The notes: generated from the sequence alone by a model not told the origin. DNA of 64,000 bases from Glandiceps talaboti (GCF_964340395.1 NC_135558.1:11883501-11947500); one strand, 5' to 3'. Positions 1 through 13,332 are shown, numbered from the stretch's first letter. Numbers and translations are program-made.

Positions 1-757
1 GAGTAAACAGGTTCATAAGGTTGGTACTTCGTGTTTACTATCATGTTTTAACATTGCATCGATTGTAGTGGTGAGACCACTTCATTTTGCATCATGGGTT
101 ACATCATATATAAACGTGTGATGTCACACTTGTGAACATTCGTTTAGGAGGAAGGGGGAGGGGAAGGGGGTTTTGGCCGCTTATTGAGCTTGTGCGACAT
201 TGTGCAATCATCCCCTGAAATATCTACTGATTTTAAAGGGGACAGCGAGACTTTGACTTCAGACAGAGACAAACAGACAAATAGTTTGACACACAGACAG
301 ACAGACAGACAGATTGACAGATACAGATGAAAGAGCTTACCATTATCATCATCCAGAGGCCTACTTGATAAGGAAGATACATGCCAAACATTCAATAGAG
401 ACGTAGTTATAGGAATGGTAAGTGTCCATCTGTTCAGATGTGTGTGCGTGTGTGTGTGTGTGTTTGTGTTGTGCATGTATCAATAACTAATATTCGATCT
501 TTGTTGACAGGTGGAAATGTGGAGCCTTGACATAGCAAAAAGTAGAATTTGTCAAAAAATAACGATGCCCATCATTTTGAAAGTCCTAGCAATCATGACA
601 ATGGGCATAGCAACCACAAATCATTCAAATTGCTGTTGCCATGATGACTAGAATATGGAATGGAATGAATATTAAAGTTCTGCGCAATCAGTTTTGCTGC
701 AGCGCCATTGGCAATATTTTTACGACTATAATGGCATAATAAATCTGTATTCTTTTC
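1..757. other. Region downstream of the dioxygenase gene with short CAGA and TG repeats
   Basis: No gene is recognised. There is a G-rich stretch at about 145-172, a CAGA/CAGACA run near 290-313 and a TG run near 440-470. The part next to 757 is likely the dioxygenase 3' UTR, but no AATAAA was found on the gene strand. Confidence 0.4.
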
Positions 758-3700
758 CTAAATTTGATCAAAAATGATTGCTTTTTCTCTAGCTTCAAAT
801 AAATTAACATAATGAAAAATGTCTTCTTTCGTAGCTGTCCCCTTGCTAGCTTCATTGATGACATCAGAGACTTTTTCTCTGTCTATGTCCCCAATGTCTT
901 GGTCAGCTGTTTCATCCAAGTATTCCATTAGTAGTAACGCGTCGTCATGGAGTCCACTCATATTTTTAAACCTCTTTTGGGTTGATACTTTGGCAACAAA
1001 CGTCAAACGAGCACCTGAATGAATTGGAGGAAATAAAACACAACACAAGGTACGTAAAATGAACACATCAATAAATTGGAGGAAATAAAACACATCATAC
1101 ATTAAGTGAACAGGCAAATAACAGAATTGGAGGAAATGACTTTGGGGTGGAGATTGGACAATGATCAAGTGATTACATTTGGGTGGAAACCATTTTCTAA
1201 CTCTGGATTTTTGTGTAGGTTTTGTGAGATCATGATATTACTTGCATCAGCCATCGATATCCAACTCTAAAGGGGTATGACCACTCTAGAAAACGAAGAT
1301 ATGTTCAAAAACTTTAGGTTTTGGAGAGTCATTTCATGATCTCACATCACCTAAATTTTGAGGAATTACCAAGAAACAGCAAATTAAAACTTTATTTCAC
1401 CTCGATTGTCCCTCACAGTTTACCACTGTTGCCTCATGGGACTTTGCAGTCACACATATGCATTAGATGAACAATTAGTATTCATGGATACATGCTTATT
1501 AACTTCAGATAAAGTCATTAATATTGTATTGTTCATCTAATGCATATACGTGTCTGCTAAGTTCCCGACGGCAACAGTGGAAAACAACTAGGACAATGAC
1601 TGTGAAACAGAGTCTCAATTTGGTGTTTCTTGGCAACCGAACAAAATTTATGTAACGTGAAATGAATCGCCAGACCCCAAATTTTATGAAAATGTTTTTA
1701 TTATATGGAGTGGCGTTCCCAGTAAATGATTGACAGAATCCTAGTACGTGTTGTACACAAGTACTGTCTAGTTACTGTGTGAATACCTAAAACTGAAGTA
1801 AGGCCAAAAAAAAAAATTGTTTCTGGTCAGGACAGTTTGTGTAATTGACGACACAATTTTTTAATATTTTTTTTTTTTATTCTCAACAAACCTGTCACTC
1901 AGTCTACTATTTATGGCAGTTTACTGTTCTCTTTATTTAGTATTTTACAGCCAGTGCATACGTGGGGCAGATGTCATTTGGTTGTTCATGATTGGCTCTG
2001 CAGTTGTCTTCACTGAAGTAGGGAGAGTTATTTTTGTGTTTCCCCAACACGAATCTGTAGACTGCATGGGCTGGACAAACACAAACACACAAAAAGACCG
2101 GCGTGAGGGTATTTAAGTGATGTGCGCGCTGACCAGAAACAATTCTCTTTTTTTGCCTAAGCTTGGTTTCAAATTGATGAGAGGTGATAAACAATGTGGC
2201 ATTCACCATTTATAGTAACTTCATCATAAATTACAAAAATGAATGTGATAAAAAGATGAAATTTTTACCATTTACGAGTGCACTTGGAGGTCGGGCAGAA
2301 TGTGGAATACCACAACTAAAGACAATGACACGTCCATACTGTGGTTTGACAGCCATGATTGGTTCGAAGTTATCATCAAAGAAAACAGTCTCACCGTAAT
2401 ATTCTATCTGAAAGGATAAGAATGTTAGTTTTGTTATTTCTTCAGCTAACAAAATTATCATTTTTTTCAACTTCTTGTAATTTCTTGGTCAATATACAGA
2501 CACTGATAACACAGTTGTTTGTTAATCTAAACACTGTTTCTGACTGTGAATGTGATTATTTCAAACTTGCTTTGTATTATCTGATTTTGTAAAAATGACA
2601 GTGATGTTGATATGTGTACGGTGTGATAGAATTGATCATTTTTCATTTCTTGAGTACACCATCAGTTGGCTATGAGTGTGACACACAGTTGAATCACTTT
2701 ACTTGGGTGTTATGGGTTGTAAATGAGTGTGACACAGTGGAATCACTTTACTTGGGTGTTATGGGTTGTAAATGAATGTGGCACACAGTGGAATCACTTT
2801 ACTTGTGTGTTATGGGTTGTAAATGAGTGACACAGTGGAATCACTTTACTTGGGTGTTATGGGTTGTAAATGAGTAGCACACAGTGAAATCACTACTTGG
2901 GTGTTATTGGTTGTAAATGAGTGTGACACAGTTGAATCACTTTACTTGGGTGTTTAGGGTTGTAAATGAGTATCACACAGTGAAATGACTTTACTTCGGT
3001 GTTATTGGTTGTAAATGAGTAGCACACAGTGAAATCACTTTACTTGGGTGTTTAGGGTTGTAAATGAATGTGGCACACAATGGAATCACTTTACTTGGGT
3101 GTTATGGGTTGTAAATGAGTGTAGCACACAGGGAAATCACTTTACTTGGGTGTTATTGGTTGTAAATGAGTGTAGCACACAGCGAAATCACTTTACTTGG
3201 GTGTTTAGGGTTGTAAATGAATGTGGCACACAGTGGAATCACTTTACTTGGGTGTTAAGGGTTGTAAATGAGTGTAGCACACAATGAAATCACTTTACTT
3301 GGGTGTTAAGGGTTGTAAATGAGTGTAGCACACAATGAAATCACTTTACTTGGGGGTTATTGGTTGTAAATGAGTAGCACACAGTGAAATCACTTTACTT
3401 AGGTGTTTAGGGTTGTAAATGAATGTGGCACACAGTGGAACCACTTTACTTGAGTGTTAAGGGTTGTATATAGGTGCTTTAATACTTGAGTGTTATGAGT
3501 TGTACACTTACTTTCCAATCTTTGTTAACATACAATAGAAATGTGAATTCATCAGGGGAATGAACACAATCTTGATGTATTAGACTGTGATCTGATGTTC
3601 TAATCAGATTACAGGTAACATCATAGGGTACGTAATCACTACGTCCAGTCACATACTGAATTAATGACTTGACTGATTTCCAGATTGCTGACTTGATGAA

Positions 3701-6479
3701 TACATTAACATTATAACCTGTCAAAAAACAAACAAAATTAACGTTAGAATGGGTAGCTTATAATAGCCACAGATTTCCTTGTCTTTGCTATAGCCAAGTA
3801 ACAGTAAGGGTACTACAATAAGGGTCGACAGTATGTGAATATGCTACCCACTAGTGTGTTGGGAAAGATAGTCCCCTGTTGATTTGGGTTGGGGAAGGGG
3901 GTCAGCAGGGAGGGTGCAAACTAGGATTGAACTTGGCTGCTAGAATCATATATTAGAATCAAAATATAGAATCATATAGTAATGACCACCCTCCTCCATA
4001 TTCTAGTTTCTAGAGCCCCTCATAGATCCTATACCACTGACTCCTTTGAAAGTGTTTATACCGCCGTAGTTTACTGAAATAAACTGTAAGTTTTGGCAGT
4101 TTTTGCATAATCACTTCACAACTCTTGTTATTATGTGAGTCTGCGATGCACATACAAGCCCCCTAACTTGTTCACAATTGTTGATATCTCCATGGTGTAT
4201 AATATAAACCTGCATAATCACACCCTGTGTTCATTGTACTGCTGATACTAGTATCCTAATATACTCAAGTAAACACAATAGCAAAGGTATTCCTTTTCTT
4301 CTATCTGAATAGACACCCTTTCTATATACTCTTTATTTGTCTCTACATGCAGCAGCCTGGAATTTAAAAGGGATTATGGGTAATTTTTGCAAAAGTAGGA
4401 ATTTCAAACTGCTGTAAAGGAGCAATGACTTTGAGTTCATGTCTTCATCCCATTTTGCACCGAAAACGTTTTACATGGCTCTCATATTTCATATATACTG
4501 TTTGTAAGTATATAGAAATTGCAACTGAGTAGAAATAACTGATGTTAACTAACTTTGGTAGTCAATATAGCAGGTTTATGATAGAACAAGGTTAATTTAT
4601 TTCAGTAAAAACCATTGGCCGAGTTGTCAATCAGGTTTTCACAAAGCATGGACATTACATAAGACACTGTGAATGGTGCAAACAATCAACATGTGAGATG
4701 CCAAATATCAAACAATACAAGCAAACAAAAGGGTGTATACCATTATAGCTCTACACATTTTGCCTAAACTAGCTCTCACACCACTTCTTTTAGGGGGTCT
4801 GAGATTTACCAAATGCTCCTCCCAGATAAACAAAAATTTTTTGCTGCACATGCGCAAAACCTACTTCCGTAGCATGGGCACCTAGCATGGCTGCACCTTG
4901 GGCTTTAAAGAGGAGTATGCTAATTAAGACATGGCTGTATAAATTAGTAATTTACCTTTGTTTTGTACTACAGAATTCCTATTATCTGAAAATGAACTTA
5001 CCACCTATAAAATAATAATCAATTGATTTTTCGGTTGACAATCATGGTGATATTCAATGTTTCTGCTAGTCCTTGTCCATTATCATTAAAGGTACATAGT
5101 AGTCCAACTTGAACCACCATTTTTGTTATCGAAACAAAAACATACTACAAAAACTCACCTAGTATTGTATTGATATTGATTCGTGCAACAAGTGTGAAAT
5201 CACCCAATAGCTATGTTTTCATAATTAAAATGGTGTTTATATGCTGCCATGATGTCATTGACAATTTCCAGGTGTACCCTAAAATTATTTTTATTGAATT
5301 GCTTAGTTAACAATGATACAATGATATGGACCTCTCCTATTATATACTATTGATTCTTCACATTAAGCAATAACAACAACAAAAAGACGGAAAAATGTTC
5401 TGATCTGGACTATACCCTTTATTGTTTAAACTTACTGGACAGAAAAATATTCTGATGTGGACTATGCCCCTTTAATGTTTAAACTTACCGGATGCCCAGT
5501 ACACATTATCAGAAATGTCTTCTGGTATACTCTCCTGGTATGAAACGTTAGAATTAATGAAATCTGCCAGAGAATCAACATCAGAAATCTCAAAGATGTC
5601 ATCAAATATGTAAATGTCTCTCTTGTCATCGACAGAATAATGTTTTGTTAAGTATTGCTCGGGATCAAAGGTCTTCTGTTTTGATAATTCTGTGTTCATT
5701 GTAGGGAAATACTGATCATTTGCCAACATCATTTCATAGAAATTTTGTTCTCTCTTTTCCTCAACCTTACACGCATCAGAATGTACTTTATAAGACGGGG
5801 TCGCTCTGATGATCATAGTTTTTACTCCCTGTTTGGTGTTCATAGAGGGTGATTTTATCAGATAATTAGTTGGACATCGAGCCATGACAATCCTACCAGC
5901 TTTTGGGTGTACAACTTTCTCGATTCCGGTCTCACCGTATAGTAGCAATTCTCCATACCAATTATCTTCCCAATACTTATTGAGCTGTATGAAGACTACT
6001 ATTTCGTTTTCCTCTTTACAACTTTGTCTCAAAGTTTGATCTGTTCTCCAGGTCGCACTAGTTCTTATTTCTCGTAAATAAAAATATGTGTTAGTCCTTT
6101 TCTTCAGAATTCTCCTGATAATTTTCCACGTCTGTGTCTTGTTGAATTGATTGATTGGGAAATTGACAACCCATGGGGGAAGATGTTCCATTCTGTCATT
6201 CGTTGCTTGTGTCGTGTGTAGATCATTTTCTAAGTTTTTCAGTGTGAAATGTTTTTCCTGGTTTACACTGAAATCCCAGAAGAGATAGTTCGAAATGTAT
6301 CTGTTGAGAAGAGTAAGCCCAGAGGGAGAGATTGCGTGATCTGTCACTTCGATCCATTTTGACGATGTACCATTGAACGTGTCAGCTGTCCCAACAACAC
6401 ATTCCGTAACTATGAAGTTGAACGAAATACATATCGCACCTATCCAGAATGAAAGTTCTCCATAACGATTGTGCACCAT
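758..6479 (-). CDS. Secreted tandem 2-oxoglutarate/Fe(II) dioxygenase-like protein, 4 exons
   Basis: Exons on the minus strand are 6479-5489, 3717-3512, 2407-2269 and 1014-758, with phases 1, 0 and 1 and GT-AG introns. The joined frame is 530 residues. Residues about 10-30 are hydrophobic and fit a signal peptide or anchor, so the protein probably enters the secretory pathway. The C-terminal half (about 331-456) has the double-stranded beta-helix signature of prolyl-4-hydroxylase-like enzymes: H378-Q-D380, distal H435 in the context IPHSARPP, and R448, thirteen residues on, as the likely 2OG-binding arginine. The N-terminal half (about 55-230) has the same layout without the ligands: HxD reads R145-T-D147, the distal His is Y206 and the Arg is K220. 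The 74-residue tail after the fold is charged and has no ER-retention motif. The start is the first ATG of the open frame, just before the hydrophobic segment. The substrate is unknown. The fold assignment is fairly sure, but no named family was recognised. Confidence 0.82.
1020..1140. repeat. Short tandem repeat next to the exon 4 acceptor of the dioxygenase gene
   Basis: GAATTGGAGGAAAT recurs at about 1020, 1073 and 1123, a period near 52 bp. The first copy directly abuts the splice acceptor (1015-1016 on the minus strand). Confidence 0.6.
1273..1720. mobile_element. Diverged foldback element in intron 3 of the dioxygenase gene
   Basis: About 200 bp at 1274-1486 is an inverted, diverged copy of 1520-1720. 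Shared blocks include TGCATTAGATGAACAAT and CCAAGAAACA. The loop is only about 35 bp. No open frame and no clear target-site duplication were seen, so it is an old inverted-repeat element. Confidence 0.6.
2650..3510. repeat. 51-bp minisatellite filling most of intron 2 of the dioxygenase gene
   Basis: About 16 copies of a unit containing CACTTTACTTGGGTGTTATG, then GGGTTGTAAATGAGTG. The period is 51 bp in the central part and varies elsewhere. Because 51 is a multiple of three, an open frame of 79 codons (3048-3287, plus strand) appears, but it is a by-product of the repeat. The last degenerate unit ends at the exon 2 splice donor (3510-3511). Confidence 0.9.
3721..5390. other. Intron 1 of the dioxygenase gene, no further feature seen
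   Basis: AT-rich intronic sequence between exons 1 and 2. No open frame of note, repeat array or RNA gene was recognised apart from the duplicated donor segment listed separately. Confidence 0.4.
5391..5492. repeat. Tandem duplication of the exon 1 splice-donor segment
   Basis: Two 50-bp copies (5391-5440 and 5443-5492) share GTTTAAACTTAC next to the exon end. On the gene strand this repeats the donor GTAAGTTT 52 bp further into intron 1. Confidence 0.75.
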
Positions 6480-7615
6480 GTTGTCTTTCTAGCTTTTGCA
6501 GCTCAGTGTCATTCCATATGGAGTTGATAAAAGGAAGGCGGAAACTGTTGTTGTCTGTAGCCGCAGTCCCACCCGGACCCTTTCATAGCATGCATAGGCA
6601 TGAGAGGCATAGAGAGGCAATGTTGTTTATTTAGATTAGCGCCCCCAACGCAGATTTAAAATACGATTGACCTGTGACCGACTGATGTTACAGGTCACCT
6701 TTTCACGAGTGTGAAGCTACCATCATATTCATATTCATATTCACTTTCAAAAGTTGACCTCTAGCTCAATATGAATATGATGATAGCTTCACACGTTCAT
6801 CATCAGATTCGAAGTCTTCCGAATGGGTACGAACAAGCGTTCGGGCCGCGGTAAATCACATAAATCCTTCATTGGCAGGTTGAAATCATGTGATTGTAGT
6901 TACTTTTCACTTGATTTGCGTGGATTTGCCAGAGTATCCAATTTGCACCATGAATTATTGTTGTCATATAAAAAACTAATTTGGATGTTTAGTATGCCTT
7001 TCCCATATCTTTGAAAATGAAATATCAATATTTGAATGTACAAAAAACCTGTGTGAGTAATGTAATAAAATACGGCTTGGCTGGGTGTGTTTTGATTTCC
7101 CGAAGTGTCGCTATCTTTGAAACCCTACTTAACACTTACACTGGTGAAATTTACACAAAATAGTGTTGTCAAGACCACAATTATCACAATGTATGTAGTT
7201 CCCTTGATCGGGGAGGGTTAACGCAATCGATTGTAAAAATTATGGTCTATGACAACAATAATTCATGGTGCAAATTGGATACTCTGGCAAAAATAAGAAG
7301 AAAGCATGCAAATCCACGCAAATCAAGTGAAAAGTAATTACAATCACATCATTTCAACCTGCCAATGAAGGATTTATGTGATTTGCCGAACGCTTGTTCG
7401 TACCCGTTCGGAAGACTTCGAATCTGATGATGAACGTGTGAAGCTATCATCATATTCACATTGAGCTAGAGGTCAACTTTTGAAAGTGAATATGAATATG
7501 AATATGATGGTAGCTTCACACTCGTCACCTTTTCCAAGCTGCACGTGTATTTGTATGCTGTCGATCTACTCGGCTACTTCTTCTTGTTATCAGAATATTT
7601 ACAGAGGGGATAACA
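6480..7615. promoter_or_regulatory. Divergent promoter interval between the dioxygenase and C11orf98-like genes
   Basis: The two start codons face away from each other, 1136 bp apart. Of this, 821 bp is a foldback element plus one 9-bp target-site copy. The pre-insertion spacing was therefore about 306 bp, a typical bidirectional promoter size. No TATA box was seen. A pyrimidine-rich stretch (CTACTTCTTCTTG) lies about 40 bp before the C11orf98-like ATG. Confidence 0.5.
6705..7525. mobile_element. Foldback / MULE-like non-autonomous DNA transposon with 9-bp target-site duplication
   Basis: The left arm (about 6705-6982) and right arm (about 7250-7525) are inverted copies of each other with few differences, around a spacer of about 270 bp. 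The ends read ACGAGTGTGAAGC on both sides. CACCTTTTC is duplicated directly at 6696-6704 and 7526-7534. Long terminal inverted repeats with a 9-bp duplication fit Mutator-like or foldback elements. No transposase frame is present, so it would depend on a transposase in trans. Confidence 0.85.
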
Positions 7616-8380
7616 ATGCCAGCTTCGGGAGGACTTAACCGTCCAAGAAAGCCAAAGGTGAGTGGGTTCTCGATCGTTAATACCTTTCACACCCGTTAAA
7701 AATAGGAGTTATTCAATGCATATGCGCTATACATGGATACATCCATGTTCAATGGAAGCACAGACTTCCTTGTTATCTGTGCAGACTCTGGTAAACCATT
7801 TATATACACATTATGGCACCCAGCACACTTATGGTGTTACACACTGTGTCCATAATGATTGCGATGTATACACTCCCGGCGAAACGGTTTTAGATGACAC
7901 TTTTTATCTACTTGTTCCTATCCCCCCTCTCCAATCTGCTCTCCAACCAATACATGGCAGTATTAGATATGCTTCCAAACATTGGTGATTGGAGAGTTTT
8001 CCACTTACTTTGTCCGTCCGGCCGTCAAAACACACACACACACACACACATATACACTACGTACATGCATGTATGCATACATACATACATACACAGGTAC
8101 TTGAATCAATATGTATGATTTAAAAAAAAAATATGTATATAAATAAGACACAATACATTTTTTTTCTACACATTGATTCGAGTACCTGTGCATACATACA
8201 TACATACATACATACATACATACATACATACTGATTACATACATACATACATATACATACGTACACATGCATGCACACACACGTACGTATGTACATACAT
8301 ACATGATACATACATACATGTACATACATATGCACACACACACGCACACACATACATACATTTGTACATACATACATACA

Positions 8381-8411
<31 letters not shown>

Positions 8412-9741
8412 GTACGCACACACACACATACATACATTTAATACTGTAAGTACAATAAAACCAACTGTTCATTCAATAGCTTACATCAACATATCACAGC
8501 AATAGTTTTAGTTTGTGTCCATTTCTATTTGCCAAAACATCAATTTCAGTTGTTGTAAATACATCAATTTTTGTTGTTGTATATACATGTTTTCGTCACA
8601 CTTCATCTAAATCCCGTGATTGGTTGATTGGTGTTACAATAATCTACCAGTCTGTGTATACAAAGAATATGTTCATCTCCTTTATTTTATCCAAGTCACA
8701 TTGTTTTGATTGACTTGAATTCAGTGTAATAAATTTACAATTTTTGGAATCACTTCTCATTTTACTTTTCAACATGTGACTAGAACTGTAAGATATACAT
8801 TGTGTTGTTCTAGCCTCCTCTCACAAGGGGGTTGAGCGATATGTGACTCGTGAGGGCGCCCTGTCACGGCTTACCTTATAGACTGCATGTGACTGTACAG
8901 TGTCTCTTGACTCTGTGTCTAATACAAGTGCACTGTAAAAATTGATTGATTGAAAAGACTCTAAACAAATTTTGTATGAACAAGGACTGGTCTGATTAAT
9001 ACTGTTACAGAATATGTATGGTGTGTTAGATTAAGAATGACAGTACTTTGAACCTTAAACCATAGACCCAATACATGTACATGTAGGGTCTATGGTTAAA
9101 CACGTGATACACAGTTTAAAGCGTACACCCTACTTTCGTGAAGGGTCTCTGTTTAAAGCTAACTATGCATAAATTTTTTATGAGTTTTCACTGAAATAAA
9201 TTATTATTTGCATATGCAAATGGTCCACCTGGCTTCTTGAGTAATACTGGACCAAGGAATATGTAGGTTAATACAGTTATACAAATACACAATACATACA
9301 CACACAATATATACATACATGTACATGCACACACCCATGCATGCATACATACATACATATGCATATATATAGTATACATATACATACATACATACATACA
9401 TACATACATACATGCATACATACATACTGTATACATACACACACATATACACATTTACATACATGTACATGCATACACACATACATGCATACATGCATAG
9501 TACATACATACATACATACATACATTTTGTACATACATACATACATACATACATACATACATACATACAATGTACACACACATACACACATACATACAAA
9601 TCAAAGATAACACAATCTTTTATTTGATTATTTTTTATTATTGCACATGCCAAATTAGGAGAAAGACTTGAGAAAAAGTAAAAAGCAGAAATTTGGAAGA
9701 CTGAAAATGTGAAATGTACACGCAAAGAAATGTCTATGTGT

Positions 9742-9790
<49 letters not shown>

Positions 9791-12700
9791 CGTGTGCTCA
9801 TATACATGTACAGTACATGTATATCTTACAGAAGTATTAAATGTCTATTAAGTACACATGATTACTTTTAATTGCCAAGTCTTGTTGAAGGCTATTGTCT
9901 GGTTCAGCAGCTGTACCATGGTAACTATTATTGGCAATTTTTGGCTCACTTTATTTCACTATCTCATTTGTAGCACTGATGAAGCTCTGCATATATTATA
10001 ACCTATTTGCACCAAAGCTTTCATTTTGGTGCCAAAAATGACCAGATTAGATCATGATGTAAGGTGATATATACATAACATGTATGTATTCATTTTTCAT
10101 TCATTGGTCTGCTACAAGCTGAATTCAGTTTGCATCAATTGGTCAGTGAGTTACCTCCAGGTGATATTCACATTTTAGAGGTGATTTGTTGGTCCACTAG
10201 AGAGTGAAATTCATGGTATACATTATATGTATGTCATTGATGTTGGTTATAAACTATATATATATTGACTATTGTACATGGTGAAATTCAATTTTTGCAT
10301 TTGGTCATTGGCCCATTACATGGTGAAAGTCATATTTTGTGTTTCATTGGTCCATTACAAAGTGAAATTGACATTTCATCTGTGATTGGTTCATTTAAAT
10401 TCACATTTCATGTGTGATTGGTCTATTACAAGGTGAAATTTACATTTCATTTGTGATTGGTCTATTACAAGGTGAAATTTACATTTCATCTGTGATTGGT
10501 TCATTGCAAGGAGACGGTCACATTTCATCTGTGATTGGTCTATTACAAGGTGAAATTTACATTTCATCTGTGATTGGTTCATTGCAAGGAGACGGTCACA
10601 TTTTACCTGTGATTGGTCTATTACAAGGTGAAATTTACATTTCATCTGTGATTGGTTCATTGCAAGGAAAAGGTCACATTTCATCTGTTATTGGTTCATT
10701 GCAAGGAAAAGGTCACATTTCACCTGTGATTGGTCTATTACAAGGTGAAATTTACATTTCATCTGTGATTGGTTCATTTAAATTCACATTTCATCTGTGA
10801 TTGATTCATTGCAAGCAGGGAGAAGTTCACATTTCATATGTACACTGGTCATTGGGCTACATGAAATTCACAAGTTATATTGGTCTGCATCAGTCCACTA
10901 CAGGGTGAAATCACACTATAGGTCACTAATAATAATATATTATAGACATGTAGATAGAGAGACCAGAGTCACTTTTACTAATTCAGTGAAACTAAATAAA
11001 GCAATATTTGCTTATTTACCCTGTGTTCAAGTACAATTATTAAATTGTATGAAAAGAATTTAGTAAAAAGATGGAAGAGATATCATGCAAGCAGTTATGG
11101 AAATACACAATTGATTCCCTTTTATACACATTATAATGTACTCGTTATTGTTACCGAAATATTTTAAAAGAAACTAATAAACTTCATTTAACATAAAAAA
11201 GATACTATACTCGGGAGATAAAAAACATGCATCTTGAACCATAGGCTTGAAGATCCATTGTTGAACTGTTTCTGTAACCATTCACTAACCCACACAACGG
11301 ATCATCCAATCTACTTCAACCAATGATGATTAAGGGTTTCAGGAGAAAAACAGTCAAAGAGGTCTACAGAAAGAATTGCCATTGGTCTTAATTACGGCCT
11401 GTTTCATGTTAGCATTCACTGATTGATGCGATATGACAGAAACCAAAAAGAAACTGGACATGCTACATTTTAAGATAGCAAAATTGAATGAATAGTGTCT
11501 TGCTACATTTTGTCTAAAATGAATAGTGTCTTGCTACATTTTGTCTAAAATGAAATGAACTAAAGTGCCACAACGCAGACATCAAAGGTAGGCACCAAAA
11601 AATTGGTGCCTGTGTGTCTGTATCTTGTTGCAGTATGTTTGAATGGTTTATTTAATTTAGGCTAAATGTAGCAAGAATTGTTATCTTGTGAGCATGCATA
11701 CTTTCTTATTAGTTTCTGCATGGTTGTATCAAACAGAGCCAGTGAATACTTAACATGAAATCGGCTGTATACATGTAGGTCCACTGATAAGATTACATGA
11801 ATGTGAGAATTTTGATTAAAACCCTGACTTTTAAAAAGATACAGATTCTATACTTATAACTTAGGCTGTAAAATAACATGCATCTCCAATCACTGTCACC
11901 TACAGTACATTTGTAATCTTAAAGGTACTTGCATAAGAATTCAAATTGTGGTTTGAAAAACAGTTGTCAAGCAGAAAATTGAGGGAAAATTAGTTCTCCA
12001 GAAAGGTCCTTTAACCTGGGACTGAATCAGGGGCCTTTAAAGTCATGTCATAGGTCGTAATAATGACTGACAATGACGTGTAGTAGTTGAGTGGTTAGAT
12101 TTGGAGCTGGTACATGCATGTATTTTGGCAAGTTGTTCCCATCACAGCTCTAAGCCGGCATTCTTTCATCACATGAATATGTATGAGATCAGCTGTGATG
12201 GTTCTGTAAATGTTACCAATTGTATTATGCACATTGTACGAAATTACAATCAGCTGTTACCTATTTGTTATAAATTTCTGGACCACCACCACCACCACCA
12301 CCACCACCACCACCACCACTCTGTGTCTACCCATGTACATGAAGTAATATCAAATTCAGAATATTTCAAAAATCTGAAATTCAAGAAAACTTAATTTCTT
12401 GGCATTTTTTTGGTAACATAAATATTGTATCTCAAAGGAGAACGACAGTCAGATTTTGTTGTACTGTGTAGCTGCATTGGTATGTCTTAAGCCATGAAAA
12501 CAGATTTCCATCCTAACTTTTAAAATTGCACCAAAATGGCACTGTAACGTAAGTCAACTGACAATTTGTTACCTTATAAATGATCTAAAAATATTCTTAC
12601 GCATATTCAAAAATGAATTAAAACCTGTATGTGTAAAATGTAAAATTATGCAAACATGACTTACATCCATTTGTACCTCCCAATAAATGTCAATATTTAT

Positions 12701-13279
12701 AATTTTGACACAACAGTATTTTGACACTTTCTTTAAATTCATAACATAAATGAAACCTTTGTTGTCCGACTATTTACAAGATGACTTATCTAGAGATACA
12801 TGTATGTGTAAATACATGTATAGGCCTCGACTCTGCTACAACAGCAGCTATTTATCATGCATGGTTGGCATGGCAACAGGTGGCGGATACTTTTATGACA
12901 CGTTAAGCTGCTAAGTACATTTATCTAAAGGAAAAGTCTGTCAAGATTTATTTCTGCCTCAAGTACACTTATGCTGGTTACTGCTATCAACTTCAGTATG
13001 ATTCGGGGTAATAAAATAGCACCTCAGTAACTTACACAATTTTGAAATCTTGTAAAGAAGCCCTATTGCACTTGAAATGTGTTCGGCCATTTTTAGGATT
13101 TGCTGCAGGGATTCATGGGAAAACATATTTTGGTGATGACATCATTTTTACTATAATTTCTCTGTTTAGACAAGTACATGTGTACAAAGTTTCATTTAAC
13201 CAAGTACCATTGCAGTGAGCAGAGCAGATGAAAATAAATGATAGATACATGAAGAGCCACATATGATCAAGCAACTGAC

Positions 13280-13332
<53 letters not shown>

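Noticed and set aside
8030-8437. CRISPR-like look of regular CATA tracts
   Set aside because: Units are 4 bp with no spacers, in a eukaryotic intron; plain microsatellite.
8005-9725. Long Tyr/Cys/Val or His/Thr-rich frames on both strands
   Set aside because: They are translations of CATA, TACA and CA microsatellites, with no splice context or conservation expected.
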